64,000 nt of DNA. Origin: Tidjanibacter sp. (GTDB taxonomy: Bacteria > Bacteroidota > Bacteroidia > Bacteroidales > Rikenellaceae). The DNA is taken from assembly GCA_017503805.1 (NCBI GenBank), contig JAFVSJ010000005.1:141258-205257 (forward strand). The letters run 5' to 3'. Below the pieces are notes generated by a model. It ran no database searches and was not told where the DNA came from. It worked only from the letters and a program-made list of their open reading frames with translations. Every line of letters starts with the position of its first letter. The stretch's first letter is position 1. A program made the position numbers and the translations under genes. Shown here piece by piece: positions 9,230-19,117 of this stretch.

Positions 9230-9824
9230 CTTCAAAACATATACCATCAACTTTCTCGAGTCGTGCCATAAGTTGATCTACCAAGGAGAGTCTCACGGCA
9301 AGCTTCATTGAGCACATATTGTCGAACGTCTGCTCCACAATCTTTGGCCCCACCGCTTTAACCGCCCTCATAACTCCATCCATACTCTCAAACGGATAGC
9401 GAATGGCAAATATCTTGTCCACTGTTCGTTCCTCTATCTTTGCCACGTCGAGAACGGCCGTTGTAGATTCGCGATAGGCCTCAATCAACCCCGGCACTCC
9501 GAGTTTTGTGCCACCAAACCACCTCACCACCACGACCAAACAATCGGTAATATTGCGAGAAAGTAGCTGTCCCAGAATGGGTTTGCCGGCAGTACCCGAT
9601 GGCTCGCCATCATCATTAGCCCTCCACTCCTCGCCCTTTGGCCCAAGGCGGTAGGCATAGCAGTGGTGCGTCGCATCATAGAATTTCTTGCGTAGAGGCT
9701 CCATAATATCCCTCACCTGCTCTGCGGAGGTGACGTGGTATGCCAACGCAAGGAACTTGCTGCTACGCTCCTTGATAACGGCTTCGGCAGTGCCGACAAT
9801 GGTGGTATAGGTATCTTCTGCCAC
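9216..9824 (-). CDS. YigZ/IMPACT family protein
   Basis: A 202-residue member of the UPF0029/IMPACT family. The N-terminal IMPACT domain is recognised by the motif EWRANDDGEPSGTAGKPIL and VVVVRWFGGTKLGVPGLI; a C-terminal alpha/beta domain follows. E. coli YigZ has this architecture, and eukaryotic IMPACT modulates GCN2, but the biochemical role in bacteria is unsettled. It sits between lepB and uvrA and its 3' end overlaps the uvrA start. Confidence 0.92.
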   Translation of the reverse strand: MAEDTYTTIVGTAEAVIKERSSKFLALAYHVTSAEQVRDIMEPLRKKFYDATHHCYAYRLGPKGEEWRANDDGEPSGTAGKPILGQLLSRNITDCLVVVVRWFGGTKLGVPGLIEAYRESTTAVLDVAKIEERTVDKIFAIRYPFESMDGVMRAVKAVGPKIVEQTFDNMCSMKLAVRLSLVDQLMARLEKVDGICFEDEEV

Positions 9825-9847
9825 GATTTGAGAGTTGAAGTAAAGGT

Positions 9848-11203
9848 TTACTTGTGATTCTTAAACATCCTGTTCCAGCGAATATTACTCGGGAAACTCT
9901 TGAACTTATCCAGCGAGAGCCATACAAACGAAGGAGTACCAACAATGTGATCCTCGGGGACAAACCCCCAGAAACGCGAGTCGGCCGACATATGGCGGTT
10001 GTCACCCATCATAAAATAGTAATCCATCGCAAATGTGTACTTATCGGTTTTCTCTCCGTCGATAAAAATATCGTCACCTTCGACCTCGAGATCGTAGCCT
10101 TCGTAATTCTTGATAATTCGCTCATAAATGGGCAGATTAGCAGTCGTAAGCTCAACCGTAGCACCCTTAGACGGCATCCAGAGGGGGCCGAAGTTATCCT
10201 CTGTCCAAGTAAACGAATCGTCATTGGGGAAGATCGCAGAGAATGTTTCGGTACTCTCATTGCGCGTAACCGAGACCACATTCTGCATCCCCTCAAGCAT
10301 CTCTACTGCTTTATTGGTCAATGGCATAGCATAGATGCCACTGCTTGCCGAATAGTGCAAATCATCGGGCGAAACACCAAGTCGCTCGATAGCTTTTGCG
10401 CTCAAAGGCGAGGATGTCTGCACAAAGTAGATATATTGTTGGTCATCAATATAATTCTGCTCAACGCCATTCACATAGAGGACTCCGTGTTCGATATGCA
10501 GCGTGTCACCCGGCAGGGCCACACACCTCTTGACGTAGTGTTCGCGTTTATCTACGGGGCGAGCCACCACATTGTACTGTTTTTCGAGTAATTGGCGACC
10601 TCGAGCCTCACCATAAGCAGATGTAAACTGACGCACAATATCGTAATAAGTCTCATTTTGGCGTTCCAGAATGACAGTATCTCCTGCGGGGAAGTTGAAA
10701 ACCACTACATCCCCCCTCTCCACGTCGCGCATACCTGCCAAGCGCTTATAGGGGCGAGAGATTGCCTCCGAATAGGACTTTGTCCCCCACGGAGTAGTGT
10801 GGTGCATCAGTGGCAACGACAGAGGAGTGTTTGGGAGTCGTGGTCCATAGGTAGACTTGCTAACGTATAGATAATCACCAACCAGCAGAGTTTTCTCCAT
10901 CGATGAAGTGGGAATTGTGTACATCTGAAAGAAGTAGGTGTTGATGAGTGTCGCAAATACAAGTGCAAAAACAATCGCATCCACCCAACTCCAAATCTCC
11001 TTATAGGTTTTGTTATTCTTCTTGAGTTCCAAGTGCTTATCCCAACGCACGAGTCGCGCCAGATACTTTGTGATGTAAATATCGAAAATCACAGGGACAC
11101 CCAGCAACATCCAAAGGCTTTCGGTCCACACCACAAACCACAGAACATAAATCAATGTAACGACGGCAAACTTAAACCATCTATTTTTGAGTATATTTTT
11201 CAT
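9848..11203 (-). CDS. lepB: Signal peptidase I
   Basis: A membrane serine/lysine protease that removes signal peptides. Start at ATG 11203 (MKNILKNRWFKF); the frame extends two codons to a TTG that is less likely. An N-terminal membrane segment (FAVVTLIYVLWFVVW) and a second (IVFALVFATLINTYFF) precede the catalytic-Ser box YTIPTSSMEKTLLVGDYL. The general-base Lys lies in HYVKRCVALPGDTL, and the C-terminal box is FMMGDNRHMSADSRFWG. At 451 residues it is longer than E. coli LepB, with insertions between the boxes, as is common in Bacteroidota. Confidence 0.96.
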   Translation of the reverse strand: MKNILKNRWFKFAVVTLIYVLWFVVWTESLWMLLGVPVIFDIYITKYLARLVRWDKHLELKKNNKTYKEIWSWVDAIVFALVFATLINTYFFQMYTIPTSSMEKTLLVGDYLYVSKSTYGPRLPNTPLSLPLMHHTTPWGTKSYSEAISRPYKRLAGMRDVERGDVVVFNFPAGDTVILERQNETYYDIVRQFTSAYGEARGRQLLEKQYNVVARPVDKREHYVKRCVALPGDTLHIEHGVLYVNGVEQNYIDDQQYIYFVQTSSPLSAKAIERLGVSPDDLHYSASSGIYAMPLTNKAVEMLEGMQNVVSVTRNESTETFSAIFPNDDSFTWTEDNFGPLWMPSKGATVELTTANLPIYERIIKNYEGYDLEVEGDDIFIDGEKTDKYTFAMDYYFMMGDNRHMSADSRFWGFVPEDHIVGTPSFVWLSLDKFKSFPSNIRWNRMFKNHK

Positions 11204-11209
11204 AATCAA

Positions 11210-11905
11210 TTATATAGCCAAGAAATCATCCATTCCGAAAACACCTTTGCGGCCCACCAACCACTCTGCTGCCAAAACCGCACCAAGTGCCAACCCACGA
11301 CGCGACTTTGCACTATGTGATATGGAGAGTGTATCCTCCTCAGACTCATAGGTAACCGTGTGAATACCCGGCACTTCGCCCTCACGATAGGAGATAATAT
11401 CACCCCTCTCTACGTGGAGTTTACCGTCGCTGGCACTCTCCATTTCGGTCGCAAGAGTCCAAGCTGTTCCGCTCGGAGCATCGAGTTTGTGGACGTGGTG
11501 AGTCTCCTCTATTTTTACTTCATATTGAGGCAGTTGCGCCATTACTTTAGCGAGCCAACGGTTTAGTCTGAAGAGTACGTTTACGCCAAGCGAGTAGTTG
11601 GAAGAGTAGAAAAAAGCACCGTTAAGGTTGCCGCATAGAGTGTCTATCTCATTCTTTTGCTCAATCCAACCTGTTGATCCCGAGAGTGTAGGAACGCCAC
11701 ACATTAAGCATCTCTTTATGTTATCATAGGCAGTTGCCGGAGAGGTGAACTCGATAGCCACATCGACTCCTTTCATATTCTCTTTGCAATCAAGCAAGTA
11801 GCTATTGTCCACGTCGATTGTGAGCACCACTTTGTGGCCTCTTTCGACAAGGACTTTCTCGATCTCCTTGCCCATCTTGCCGTATCCGATTATCGCAACA
11901 TTCAT
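11210..11905 (-). CDS. dapB: 4-hydroxy-tetrahydrodipicolinate reductase
   Basis: Reduces hydroxy-tetrahydrodipicolinate with NAD(P)H in lysine and meso-diaminopimelate synthesis. The Rossmann loop VAIIGYGKMGKEIEKV starts the 231-residue protein, EFTSPATAYDNI follows, and the active-site motif EETHHVHKLDAPSGTA carries the catalytic His and Lys. It is shorter than the ~270-residue proteobacterial enzyme. It is first in a minus-strand run with lepB, yigZ, uvrA, the peptidase and the methyltransferase. Confidence 0.96.
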   Translation of the reverse strand: MNVAIIGYGKMGKEIEKVLVERGHKVVLTIDVDNSYLLDCKENMKGVDVAIEFTSPATAYDNIKRCLMCGVPTLSGSTGWIEQKNEIDTLCGNLNGAFFYSSNYSLGVNVLFRLNRWLAKVMAQLPQYEVKIEETHHVHKLDAPSGTAWTLATEMESASDGKLHVERGDIISYREGEVPGIHTVTYESEEDTLSISHSAKSRRGLALGAVLAAEWLVGRKGVFGMDDFLAI

Positions 11906-11934
11906 ACGTGTAGTGTCAATTTTGATTTATTCTA

Positions 11935-11963
11935 CAAAAATAGCGAATATTTCCGTATATTTG
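11935..11963. promoter_or_regulatory. Divergent -7 boxes for dapB and truA
   Basis: Minus-strand TATTTTTG at 11935-11942 faces dapB, and plus-strand TATATTTG at 11956-11963 faces truA, which starts 28 bp later. Both match TAnnTTTG. The -33 elements are less clear, and the two promoters would overlap. Confidence 0.5.
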
Positions 11964-11990
11964 TCAAACGAAATCGCAAAAAGAGTTATT

Positions 11991-12722
11991 ATGCGCTACT
12001 TTGCCGAACTTTCATATAAAGGTACAGCCTACTGCGGTTGGCAGCGTCAACCCAATGCTTCGTCGGTGCAACAGACCATCGAGGAGGCTATGACGACTAT
12101 TCTGCGAGAGAACATAGAGATTGTAGGAGCCGGTCGTACTGATACGGGGGTTCACGCCGCTTTCTACGTCATTCACTTTGACGCAACACGACCAATCAAG
12201 GACGCGCAATCGTTTGTTTATCACCTCAATGCGCTCTTGCCCGAGGATATAGCATTCTTGCACATATATCAAGTTGCCGACGATGCGCACGCGCGATTCG
12301 ATGCCATTGAGAGGGAGTATCGCTACTACATACAGACACGCAAGGACCCGTTCACTCGAGCCACAACCTGGCAGCTTACTACCCCACTCGACATTGATGC
12401 AATGAACAAGGCTGCGGCCACACTCATCAAAACCGAAGATTTCACCACATTTGCCAAGCTCGGTAGTAATAATACCACTAATATTTGTCACGTCACTCGT
12501 GCCGAATGGGTGGAGATTGAGTGTGGAATGGTTGTTTTCATCTTCAGAGCCAACAGATTTTTGCGCAATATGGTCAGGGCGGTAGTTGGGACACTCGTTG
12601 ATGTAGGCCGTGGCAAAATCACTCCTGGGCAATTTGCCGAGATAGTCGCCTCGCGTGACCTCTCGCGCAGTTCCTCATCGGCGCCCGCGAGCGGTCTCTT
12701 TCTGACCGATGTCAAATATTAA
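11991..12722 (+). CDS. truA: tRNA pseudouridine(38-40) synthase
   Basis: Modifies U38-U40 in the anticodon arm of many tRNAs. The family N-terminus MRYFAELSYKGTAYCGWQRQP fixes the start at 11991; the frame is open further upstream but that part is the dapB promoter region. The catalytic Asp is in GAGRTDTGVHA, followed by the ERE-Y motif (EREYRYYIQTRKDP) and the C-terminal FRANRFLRNMVRAVVG block. Length (243 residues) is normal. Confidence 0.96.
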   Translation: MRYFAELSYKGTAYCGWQRQPNASSVQQTIEEAMTTILRENIEIVGAGRTDTGVHAAFYVIHFDATRPIKDAQSFVYHLNALLPEDIAFLHIYQVADDAHARFDAIEREYRYYIQTRKDPFTRATTWQLTTPLDIDAMNKAAATLIKTEDFTTFAKLGSNNTTNICHVTRAEWVEIECGMVVFIFRANRFLRNMVRAVVGTLVDVGRGKITPGQFAEIVASRDLSRSSSSAPASGLFLTDVKY

Positions 12723-12738
12723 TCCCATACCTACAAAC

Positions 12739-12769
12739 AAATAGCGGCTCCAAGTTGGAGCCGCTATTT
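12739..12769. terminator. Bidirectional terminator between truA and guaA
   Basis: Perfect 14-bp stem AAATAGCGGCTCCA / TGGAGCCGCTATTT with a 3-nt loop. It is shared by truA (plus) and the end of the purine operon (minus). Confidence 0.85.
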
Positions 12770-12790
12770 AGTTTCGTATAAATCATTGTC

Positions 12791-14098
12791 TTATTCCCAC
12801 TCAATGGTTGCCGAGGGTTTTGGAGACATATCGTAGCATACCCTATTTACATTGGGCACCTCCTCGAGAATACGTTTAGTAATCTTGTCGAGTATTGCCC
12901 AATCAATATGCTCAATCGAGGCGGTCATAGCATCTATCGTATTGACCGCACGAATGATAACGGGCCAATCATAGCTACGGGCGTTGTTCCTAACACCCAC
13001 AGACTTGAAGTCGGGCACAATGGTAAAGTACTGCCAAACTTTCTTATCAAGACCTGCGATTGCAAACTCCTCGCGCAGAATTGCATCACTCTCCCTTACG
13101 GCCTCAAGCCTATCGCGAGTGATGGCACCAAGGCACCTCACGCCCAAACCGGGACCGGGGAATGGCTGGCGATAGACCATCTCGTAGGGCAGTCCAAGTT
13201 CAACGCCACAGGCCCTCACCTCATCTTTGAAGAGTTGTTTAAGAGGCTCTACGAGGCCAAACTTCATATCTTCGGGCAGGCCACCTACGTTGTGGTGCGA
13301 CTTTACCATCTTGGCGGTCTTGGTACCGCTCTCCACGATATCGGGATATATTGTTCCTTGACCGAGGAAGTCTATGCCATCAAGTTTGCGGGCCTCCTCC
13401 TCAAACACTCTAATAAACTCGCCACCAATAATTTTCCTCTTCTGTTCGGGGTCCTCTACACCCTCGAGCTTTGTGAGGAAACGGTCGGTAGCGTCAACAT
13501 AGACGAGGTTGGCACTGAGTTGCTTACCAAACACCTCCACGACAGCCTCGCTCTCGCCCTTGCGCATCAGACCGTGGTTGACGTGTACGCAAACAAGGTT
13601 ATTGCCGATGGCTTTGAGCAGAAGTGCAGCCACAACCGACGAATCGACACCGCCCGACAAAGCCAACAACACCTTCTTATCGCCAACCTGCTGGCGAATC
13701 AGCTCAACTTGGTCGCTGATGAAGTTGGTCATATTCCAGTTAGCCTCAGCCTTGCAAGTATCAAAGACAAAGCTCTTTACGGCATCCTTAATTGCCTGCT
13801 CGTCATTAGTGAAAGCCTCGAGTTTCACCTCGCAACGGGCCTTGTCGTGACCAGCAGCGATAATAGGAAGACCTGCTTCGTAAATCTCGGGGAGCACATC
13901 TATCTCCACACCATCAATAACATTATTCTCACCGCCATTGATAATCACACCTTTAACACCGGGCAAAGCCTTGAGTTCGGCTGCTGTGATATCGTGTGGA
14001 TAAATCTCGCTATAGACACCAAGTGCACGGATTGCCCTTGCAAGTACTGTATTGTGGTGGCTACCGAGATCAAGTATTACAATCATATCTTGTTTCAT
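12791..14098 (-). CDS. guaA: GMP synthase with degenerate glutaminase domain
   Basis: Converts XMP to GMP by ATP-dependent amination. The synthetase half is intact: PP-loop LALSGGVDSSV at about 146-156, the MRKGESEAV block, QGTIYPDIVES, and the C-terminal dimerisation region ending SPKPSATIEWE. The N-terminal glutaminase is not. It begins like a class I amidotransferase (ILDLGSHHNTVLARAIRALGVYSEIYPHD, residues 8-36), but after GLPIIAAGHDKARCE it jumps to the linker SFVFDTCKAEANWN. The GxCxGxQ nucleophile elbow and the His-Glu pair are absent. Total length is 435 residues against about 510 in glutamine-using enzymes. The enzyme is probably ammonia-dependent. Last gene of the purine operon. Confidence 0.95.
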   Translation of the reverse strand: MKQDMIVILDLGSHHNTVLARAIRALGVYSEIYPHDITAAELKALPGVKGVIINGGENNVIDGVEIDVLPEIYEAGLPIIAAGHDKARCEVKLEAFTNDEQAIKDAVKSFVFDTCKAEANWNMTNFISDQVELIRQQVGDKKVLLALSGGVDSSVVAALLLKAIGNNLVCVHVNHGLMRKGESEAVVEVFGKQLSANLVYVDATDRFLTKLEGVEDPEQKRKIIGGEFIRVFEEEARKLDGIDFLGQGTIYPDIVESGTKTAKMVKSHHNVGGLPEDMKFGLVEPLKQLFKDEVRACGVELGLPYEMVYRQPFPGPGLGVRCLGAITRDRLEAVRESDAILREEFAIAGLDKKVWQYFTIVPDFKSVGVRNNARSYDWPVIIRAVNTIDAMTASIEHIDWAILDKITKRILEEVPNVNRVCYDMSPKPSATIEWE

Positions 14099-14154
14099 AT
14101 CTCTTTATGATAAAATAAGTGTACCAAAAAATCTACTCTAATACCATTCTCCCC

Positions 14155-15627
14155 TTACTCTCCACGAGTGTAGTTGGGAGCCTCTTTTGTGATGGTCACA
14201 TCGTGGGGGTGATTCTCCACCACAGCTGCCGAAGTTATGCGTACGAACTTGGCATTGTGGAGCGCCTCGATATCTTTTGCGCCACAATATCCCATACCGG
14301 AACGCAAACCACCAATAAGTTGGTAGATAGTCTCGCTCAATGTACCCTTGTAGGGAACGCGAGCTACGATACCCTCGGGCACAAACTTGCTCGAATCGCA
14401 CTTTTCGCTCTGGAAGTACCTATCCTTCGAACCTGCCTGCATAGCCTCGATAGAGCCCATACCACGGTAGGACTTGAACTTACGGCCATTATAGATAATG
14501 GTCTCGCCGGGGGATTCCTCCACACCTGCAAGCATCGAACCCATCATCACGCAGTCACCACCAGCCGCAAGAGCTTTCACTATATCGCCCGAGTAGCGCA
14601 AACCACCGTCGGCAATCACAGGCACGTCATACTTATGAGCAACCTTTGCAGCATTGAAAATTGCGGAGAGCTGGGGCACACCCACACCTGCAACGATACG
14701 AGTAGTGCAAATCGAACCAGGGCCTATGCCTACCTTAATACCATCGGCGCCTGCATTAATAAGGAACTCGGCCGCCTCGGCAGTTGCGATATTGCCCACC
14801 AATACATCAATATTGGGGAAGGCTGCCTTAACAGACTTGAGAGTATTAGTAACGTTAGCCGAGTGACCGTGCGCAGTATCGATTACGACTGCATCCACAC
14901 CGGCCTCCACGAGAGCCTCTACCCTTTTGAGTGTATCGCTTGTAACGCCCACACCGGCCGCAACCCTTAGGCGACCTTTCTCATCTTTGCAGGCATTGGG
15001 ATAGTCCTGAATCTTCGTGATATCACGATAGGTAATCAGACCTATCAACCTATTATTTTCATCCACAACGGGAAGTTTCTCAATTTTGTTCTTAAGCAAA
15101 ATCTTCGAGGCCTCCTGCAGGTCGGGATTATTGGTTGTGACCAGATTCTTGCAGGTCATCACCTCTGCAATCGGGAGCGACATATCGGTCTGGAAGCGGA
15201 GGTCTCGGTTGGTGACGATACCGATAAGTTTCATCTCTGCGTCAACCACCGGAATACCTCCGATATGGTTTTCCTTCATCAACCTCAATGCATCGCCTAC
15301 GGTCTCATCCTTGGTGATAGTCACGGGATCGTAAATCATACCGCTCTCAGCCCTTTTCACTTTCCTAACTTGAGCTGCTTGGGCAGCGATGGACATATTC
15401 TTGTGAACCACACCGATGCCGCCCTCACGTGCGATGGCTATAGCCATCTCGGCCTCGGTTACTGTATCCATAGCAGCCGACACGACAGGTATATTCAAGC
15501 GGATATTGCGCGAAAAACGGCTGCCGAGCGATACCATATTGGGAGTCACCTCGGAGTAGGCTGGGATCAGTAGCACATCGTCGAAGGTCATACCCTCTTG
15601 TGCGATTTTCTCTTCGATAAAAGACAT
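14155..15627 (-). CDS. guaB: IMP dehydrogenase
   Basis: NAD-dependent oxidation of IMP to XMP, the step before guaA. It has 490 residues. The (beta/alpha)8 barrel is interrupted by two CBS domains (about 95-210, including [20 protein letters not shown] and [17 protein letters not shown]). The catalytic Cys loop is [17 protein letters not shown], followed by the IMP-phosphate site [13 protein letters not shown] and flap motif [11 protein letters not shown]. It precedes guaA by 56 bp and follows purA by 12 bp. Confidence 0.98.
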   Translation of the reverse strand: MSFIEEKIAQEGMTFDDVLLIPAYSEVTPNMVSLGSRFSRNIRLNIPVVSAAMDTVTEAEMAIAIAREGGIGVVHKNMSIAAQAAQVRKVKRAESGMIYDPVTITKDETVGDALRLMKENHIGGIPVVDAEMKLIGIVTNRDLRFQTDMSLPIAEVMTCKNLVTTNNPDLQEASKILLKNKIEKLPVVDENNRLIGLITYRDITKIQDYPNACKDEKGRLRVAAGVGVTSDTLKRVEALVEAGVDAVVIDTAHGHSANVTNTLKSVKAAFPNIDVLVGNIATAEAAEFLINAGADGIKVGIGPGSICTTRIVAGVGVPQLSAIFNAAKVAHKYDVPVIADGGLRYSGDIVKALAAGGDCVMMGSMLAGVEESPGETIIYNGRKFKSYRGMGSIEAMQAGSKDRYFQSEKCDSSKFVPEGIVARVPYKGTLSETIYQLIGGLRSGMGYCGAKDIEALHNAKFVRITSAAVVENHPHDVTITKEAPNYTRGE

Positions 15628-15639
15628 AGTAGTATATAT

Positions 15640-16932
15640 TTAGAATTTCCTCAATTTTTCATCGATAATGATAGTCTTGCTACGGTCTGCGCCAACGGAT
15701 ATAACTCCGACCTTAACACCCGTAACCTCCTCTATTTTTCTCACATAAGCCTTCGCAGCCTCGGGGAGAGCATCGAAACTCTTAACATCAGAGATATCTT
15801 CTTTCCAACCATCAAGTTCGATGAGTACAGGTTTGCATCGTGCAAGTTTAGCGATTGTTGCGGGAGGGTTCTCAATAACCTCACCATCAACCTCATAGCC
15901 CACACAAATAGAGACTTTATCAAGACCGGAAAGTACATCGAAAAGCATCAGAGCCCAAGAGTCAATACCCGCAAGGCGGCTCACATATCTTGCCACGACA
16001 GCATCAAACCAGCCCACCCTGCGAGGACGGCCGGTGACGGTGCCATATTCGTGACCGCGCTCTCGGATTTCCTCAGCTCTCTTATCGAACAGTTCGGTGG
16101 GGAATGGCCCCTCGCCTACTCTTGTGCAGTATGCTTTAGCCACGCCAAGCACATTATCTATCCATTTGGGTGAGATACCTGCACCGACGGGCACACTTGC
16201 CGACGAGGGAGTCGAAGAGGTCACATAAGGATATGTGCCGTGGTCGATACAAAGCATCATACCTTGCGCACCCTCGAAGAGCACTTTTTTATCGCTCTCG
16301 AGAGCTTTGTTTATGAGTGCCGATGTGTCGCAAATCATATGACCAATTTTGGCCGCCAACTCCATATATTGATCATATACAGTCTGGAAATCAAAAGTTT
16401 GGAGGCCCAGCATTTCCAACTCCATATTCTTGATTCGGATAGCCTCTTGAAGCCTCTCGGCGAAGTATTCGGGCTCGAGCAGGTCACCCATTCGGATGCC
16501 AACCCTGCTGTACTTATCCGAATATGCGGGGCCTATACCTTTCTTCGTGGTACCAATCTGCGAACCACCCTTGAGTGCCTCATAAGCGCCATCGAGTGCC
16601 GAGTGATAGGGCATAACCACGGCTGCTCTATCGGAGATGTAGAGTTGATAGTCGGTGATACCTTGTGTGTGCAATCTCTCAAGCTCCTCCACTACCGAAA
16701 CAGGGTTGATAACCATACCATTAGCCATCACATTTACAGTCTTGGGGTTGAAGATTCCCGAGGGTATGCTCTGCAACGAATATTTGTGTCCATCAAACAC
16801 GACGGTGTGGCCGGCATTATTACCGCCCTGATATCGCACTACCATATCGGCACGGCAAGCAAAGTAGTCGGTAATTTTACCTTTGCCTTCATCGCCCCAT
16901 TGCGATCCTATTACAACCAATCTTTCTGACAT
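15640..16932 (-). CDS. purA: Adenylosuccinate synthetase
   Basis: Makes adenylosuccinate from IMP, aspartate and GTP. The N-terminal signature GSQWGDEGKGK, the phosphate site GGNNAGHT, the IMP-binding TTKKGIGPAYSDK and the C-terminal guanine-binding region near GADRS are all present in 430 residues. It lies 6 bp after purB in the operon. Confidence 0.98.
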   Translation of the reverse strand: MSERLVVIGSQWGDEGKGKITDYFACRADMVVRYQGGNNAGHTVVFDGHKYSLQSIPSGIFNPKTVNVMANGMVINPVSVVEELERLHTQGITDYQLYISDRAAVVMPYHSALDGAYEALKGGSQIGTTKKGIGPAYSDKYSRVGIRMGDLLEPEYFAERLQEAIRIKNMELEMLGLQTFDFQTVYDQYMELAAKIGHMICDTSALINKALESDKKVLFEGAQGMMLCIDHGTYPYVTSSTPSSASVPVGAGISPKWIDNVLGVAKAYCTRVGEGPFPTELFDKRAEEIRERGHEYGTVTGRPRRVGWFDAVVARYVSRLAGIDSWALMLFDVLSGLDKVSICVGYEVDGEVIENPPATIAKLARCKPVLIELDGWKEDISDVKSFDALPEAAKAYVRKIEEVTGVKVGVISVGADRSKTIIIDEKLRKF

Positions 16933-16938
16933 ATATCT

Positions 16939-18237
16939 CTACTCCTCGATTTTATTACGTTTGAAAATATAGTCCACATTCTTCATATAGTACTCAAGCG
17001 TGAAGCAGCCTTCGAGTTCTTCTTCCGTAAGAGTAGCCATCACGGTAGGCTCTTGTTTGAGCAGTTCCTTGTAAGATGCGCCCTCGCTCATTGCTCTCAT
17101 TGCCACAGGCTGAACAGTATCATACGCCTTCTCGCGAACAAAACCCTTCTCGATGAGTGCGTTCATCACTCTTTGGGCAAAGATTACGCCATTGGTGCGA
17201 TAGATGTTAGCCTTCATCTGCTCCTCAAACACCACCAGGTTGTCGAGGATGCCCATAAAGCGGTTGAGCATATAGTCGAGCAGGATAGTAGCATCGGGCA
17301 TAATAATGCGTTCGGTGGCCGAGTGGGAGATATCTCTCTCGTGCCATAGGGCCACATTCTCATAGGCTGTAGCCATATAGCCTCTCAACACCCTTGCACA
17401 GCCACAGATGTTTTCACTGCTGATGGGGTTGCGTTTGTGAGGCATTGCGCTCGAACCCTTCTGGCCTTTGCCGAAGGACTCCTCCACCTCGTGCACCTCG
17501 GTGCGCTGCAAATTCCTCACCTCAAGAGCCATCTGCTCAAGGCTTGCGCCGATTACGGCAAGGGTGGCCATATAGTATGCGTGGCGATCACGCTGGATGA
17601 CCTGTGTGGAGATATTTGCGCTATCGATGCCGAGTTTTTCGCACACATAATCCTGAACAAAGGGAGGAATGTTGGCGAAGTTACCCACTGCTCCACCAAT
17701 CTTGCCTACCTCCACACCGCGTGCTGCCGTGCGGAAGCGCTCCAGATTGCGCCTCATCTCCTCGTACCAAAGTACCCACTTCAGTCCGAAGGAGGTAATG
17801 TCGGCGTGGATGCCGTGGGTGCGACCGATGCAGGGGGTATATTTGAACCTGAGTGCCTGCCTCTTGAGCACTTCGAGGAACTTCACAATATCCTCTTCGA
17901 TAATCTTATTTGCCTGCGAAAAGAGGTAGCCATTGGCCGTATCAACCACATCTGTGCTGGTCAGACCATAGTGTACCCATTTGCGCTCCTCGCCGAGAGA
18001 CTCGCTCACGGTACGAGTGAATGCCACGATATCGTGACGGGTTTGCAACTCAATCTCTTTGATACGGTCAATGTTGAAAGTTGCTTTTGCCCACAGCTTC
18101 TCTACATCCTCTGCTGGCACAACACCCAACTCTCTCCAAGCCTCTGCAGTGAGAATCTCCACTTTGAGGTAGGCATTAAACTTGTTCTCTTCGGTCCAAA
18201 CTTGGCGCATCACCTCGCGCCCATATCTCTCTATCAT
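16939..18237 (-). CDS. purB: Adenylosuccinate lyase
   Basis: Releases fumarate from adenylosuccinate and from SAICAR, so it serves both IMP and AMP synthesis. It has 432 residues of the fumarase/aspartase superfamily, with the signature loop [15 protein letters not shown] carrying the catalytic Ser, the [13 protein letters not shown] motif and GRTHGIHA. Ten bp separate it from folD. Confidence 0.98.
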   Translation of the reverse strand: MIERYGREVMRQVWTEENKFNAYLKVEILTAEAWRELGVVPAEDVEKLWAKATFNIDRIKEIELQTRHDIVAFTRTVSESLGEERKWVHYGLTSTDVVDTANGYLFSQANKIIEEDIVKFLEVLKRQALRFKYTPCIGRTHGIHADITSFGLKWVLWYEEMRRNLERFRTAARGVEVGKIGGAVGNFANIPPFVQDYVCEKLGIDSANISTQVIQRDRHAYYMATLAVIGASLEQMALEVRNLQRTEVHEVEESFGKGQKGSSAMPHKRNPISSENICGCARVLRGYMATAYENVALWHERDISHSATERIIMPDATILLDYMLNRFMGILDNLVVFEEQMKANIYRTNGVIFAQRVMNALIEKGFVREKAYDTVQPVAMRAMSEGASYKELLKQEPTVMATLTEEELEGCFTLEYYMKNVDYIFKRNKIEE

Positions 18238-18247
18238 AGTTGTTTAC

Positions 18248-19099
18248 TTATTTATTCATTTGGTGCAGATAACATTCGATCGTATTCTCCATCAGGCAGC
18301 AGCGGGTCATAGGGCCGCAACCGCCCGGCACGGGAGTGATAACGGAAGCTTTCTCTTTGCAACCCTCAAAGTCTACGTCACCACAAAGTTTGCCTGTTTC
18401 GGGGTCACGATTGACACCTACGTCCATAATCACAACTCCTTCCGAAACCATATCTGCAGTAACAAACTTAGGTTTACCGATTGCCACAACAAGAATCTCA
18501 GCCGAACGTGTAACTTCTGCAAGATTCTGCGTGCGGCTATGGGCGATAGTTACGGTAGCATTGCGGTCAAGCAACAGTTTGGCCACGGGAAGACCTACGA
18601 TATTACTGCGGCCGATAACCACAGCCCTCTTGCCCGCAATCTCTACTCCTGCCTTGTCGAGCAGTTCGATGATACCTTTAGGGGTACAAGCGACAATACA
18701 CCTCTGTTTTTGCCAAAGTGCTGCCACATTTTTGGGATGGAAACCATCAACATCTTTCTCGTGGCTGATTGTCTCGATGATTTTACTCTCGCTAATATGT
18801 TTGGGCAGAGGAAGTTGCACCAAGATGCCATCGACATCCTTATCAGCATTAAGTTCTTCAACAAGTGCAACAAGTTCGCTCTCTGTGATATCCTCGGGTT
18901 TAGTGATGGTTGTATTTCTAAATCCCACCTCCTCGGAGTCTTTGGCCTTTCCCGTAACATAGGAAACGCTGGCGGGGTCATTACCAACGAGAATCACAAC
19001 CAGATGAGGAGGTCTGCCATATTGTTCGGTATATTTCACCACGTCGGCTGCCATCTTTTGTTTCATCTCGGCAGCCAACTCTTTACCACTGATAATCAT
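18248..19099 (-). CDS. folD: Methylenetetrahydrofolate dehydrogenase/cyclohydrolase
   Basis: Interconverts 5,10-methylene- and 10-formyl-tetrahydrofolate, supplying the formyl donor for PurN and PurH encoded upstream in the same operon. It has 283 residues, with the catalytic Tyr-Lys motif VSYVTGKAKDSEEVG, the signature DGILVQLPLPKH and the nucleotide-binding loop GRSNIVGLPVAKLL. Its place among pur genes fits its role as one-carbon supplier. Confidence 0.97.
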   Translation of the reverse strand: MIISGKELAAEMKQKMAADVVKYTEQYGRPPHLVVILVGNDPASVSYVTGKAKDSEEVGFRNTTITKPEDITESELVALVEELNADKDVDGILVQLPLPKHISESKIIETISHEKDVDGFHPKNVAALWQKQRCIVACTPKGIIELLDKAGVEIAGKRAVVIGRSNIVGLPVAKLLLDRNATVTIAHSRTQNLAEVTRSAEILVVAIGKPKFVTADMVSEGVVIMDVGVNRDPETGKLCGDVDFEGCKEKASVITPVPGGCGPMTRCCLMENTIECYLHQMNK

Positions 19100-19117
19100 A
19101 TATTTCGCTATTTATAA

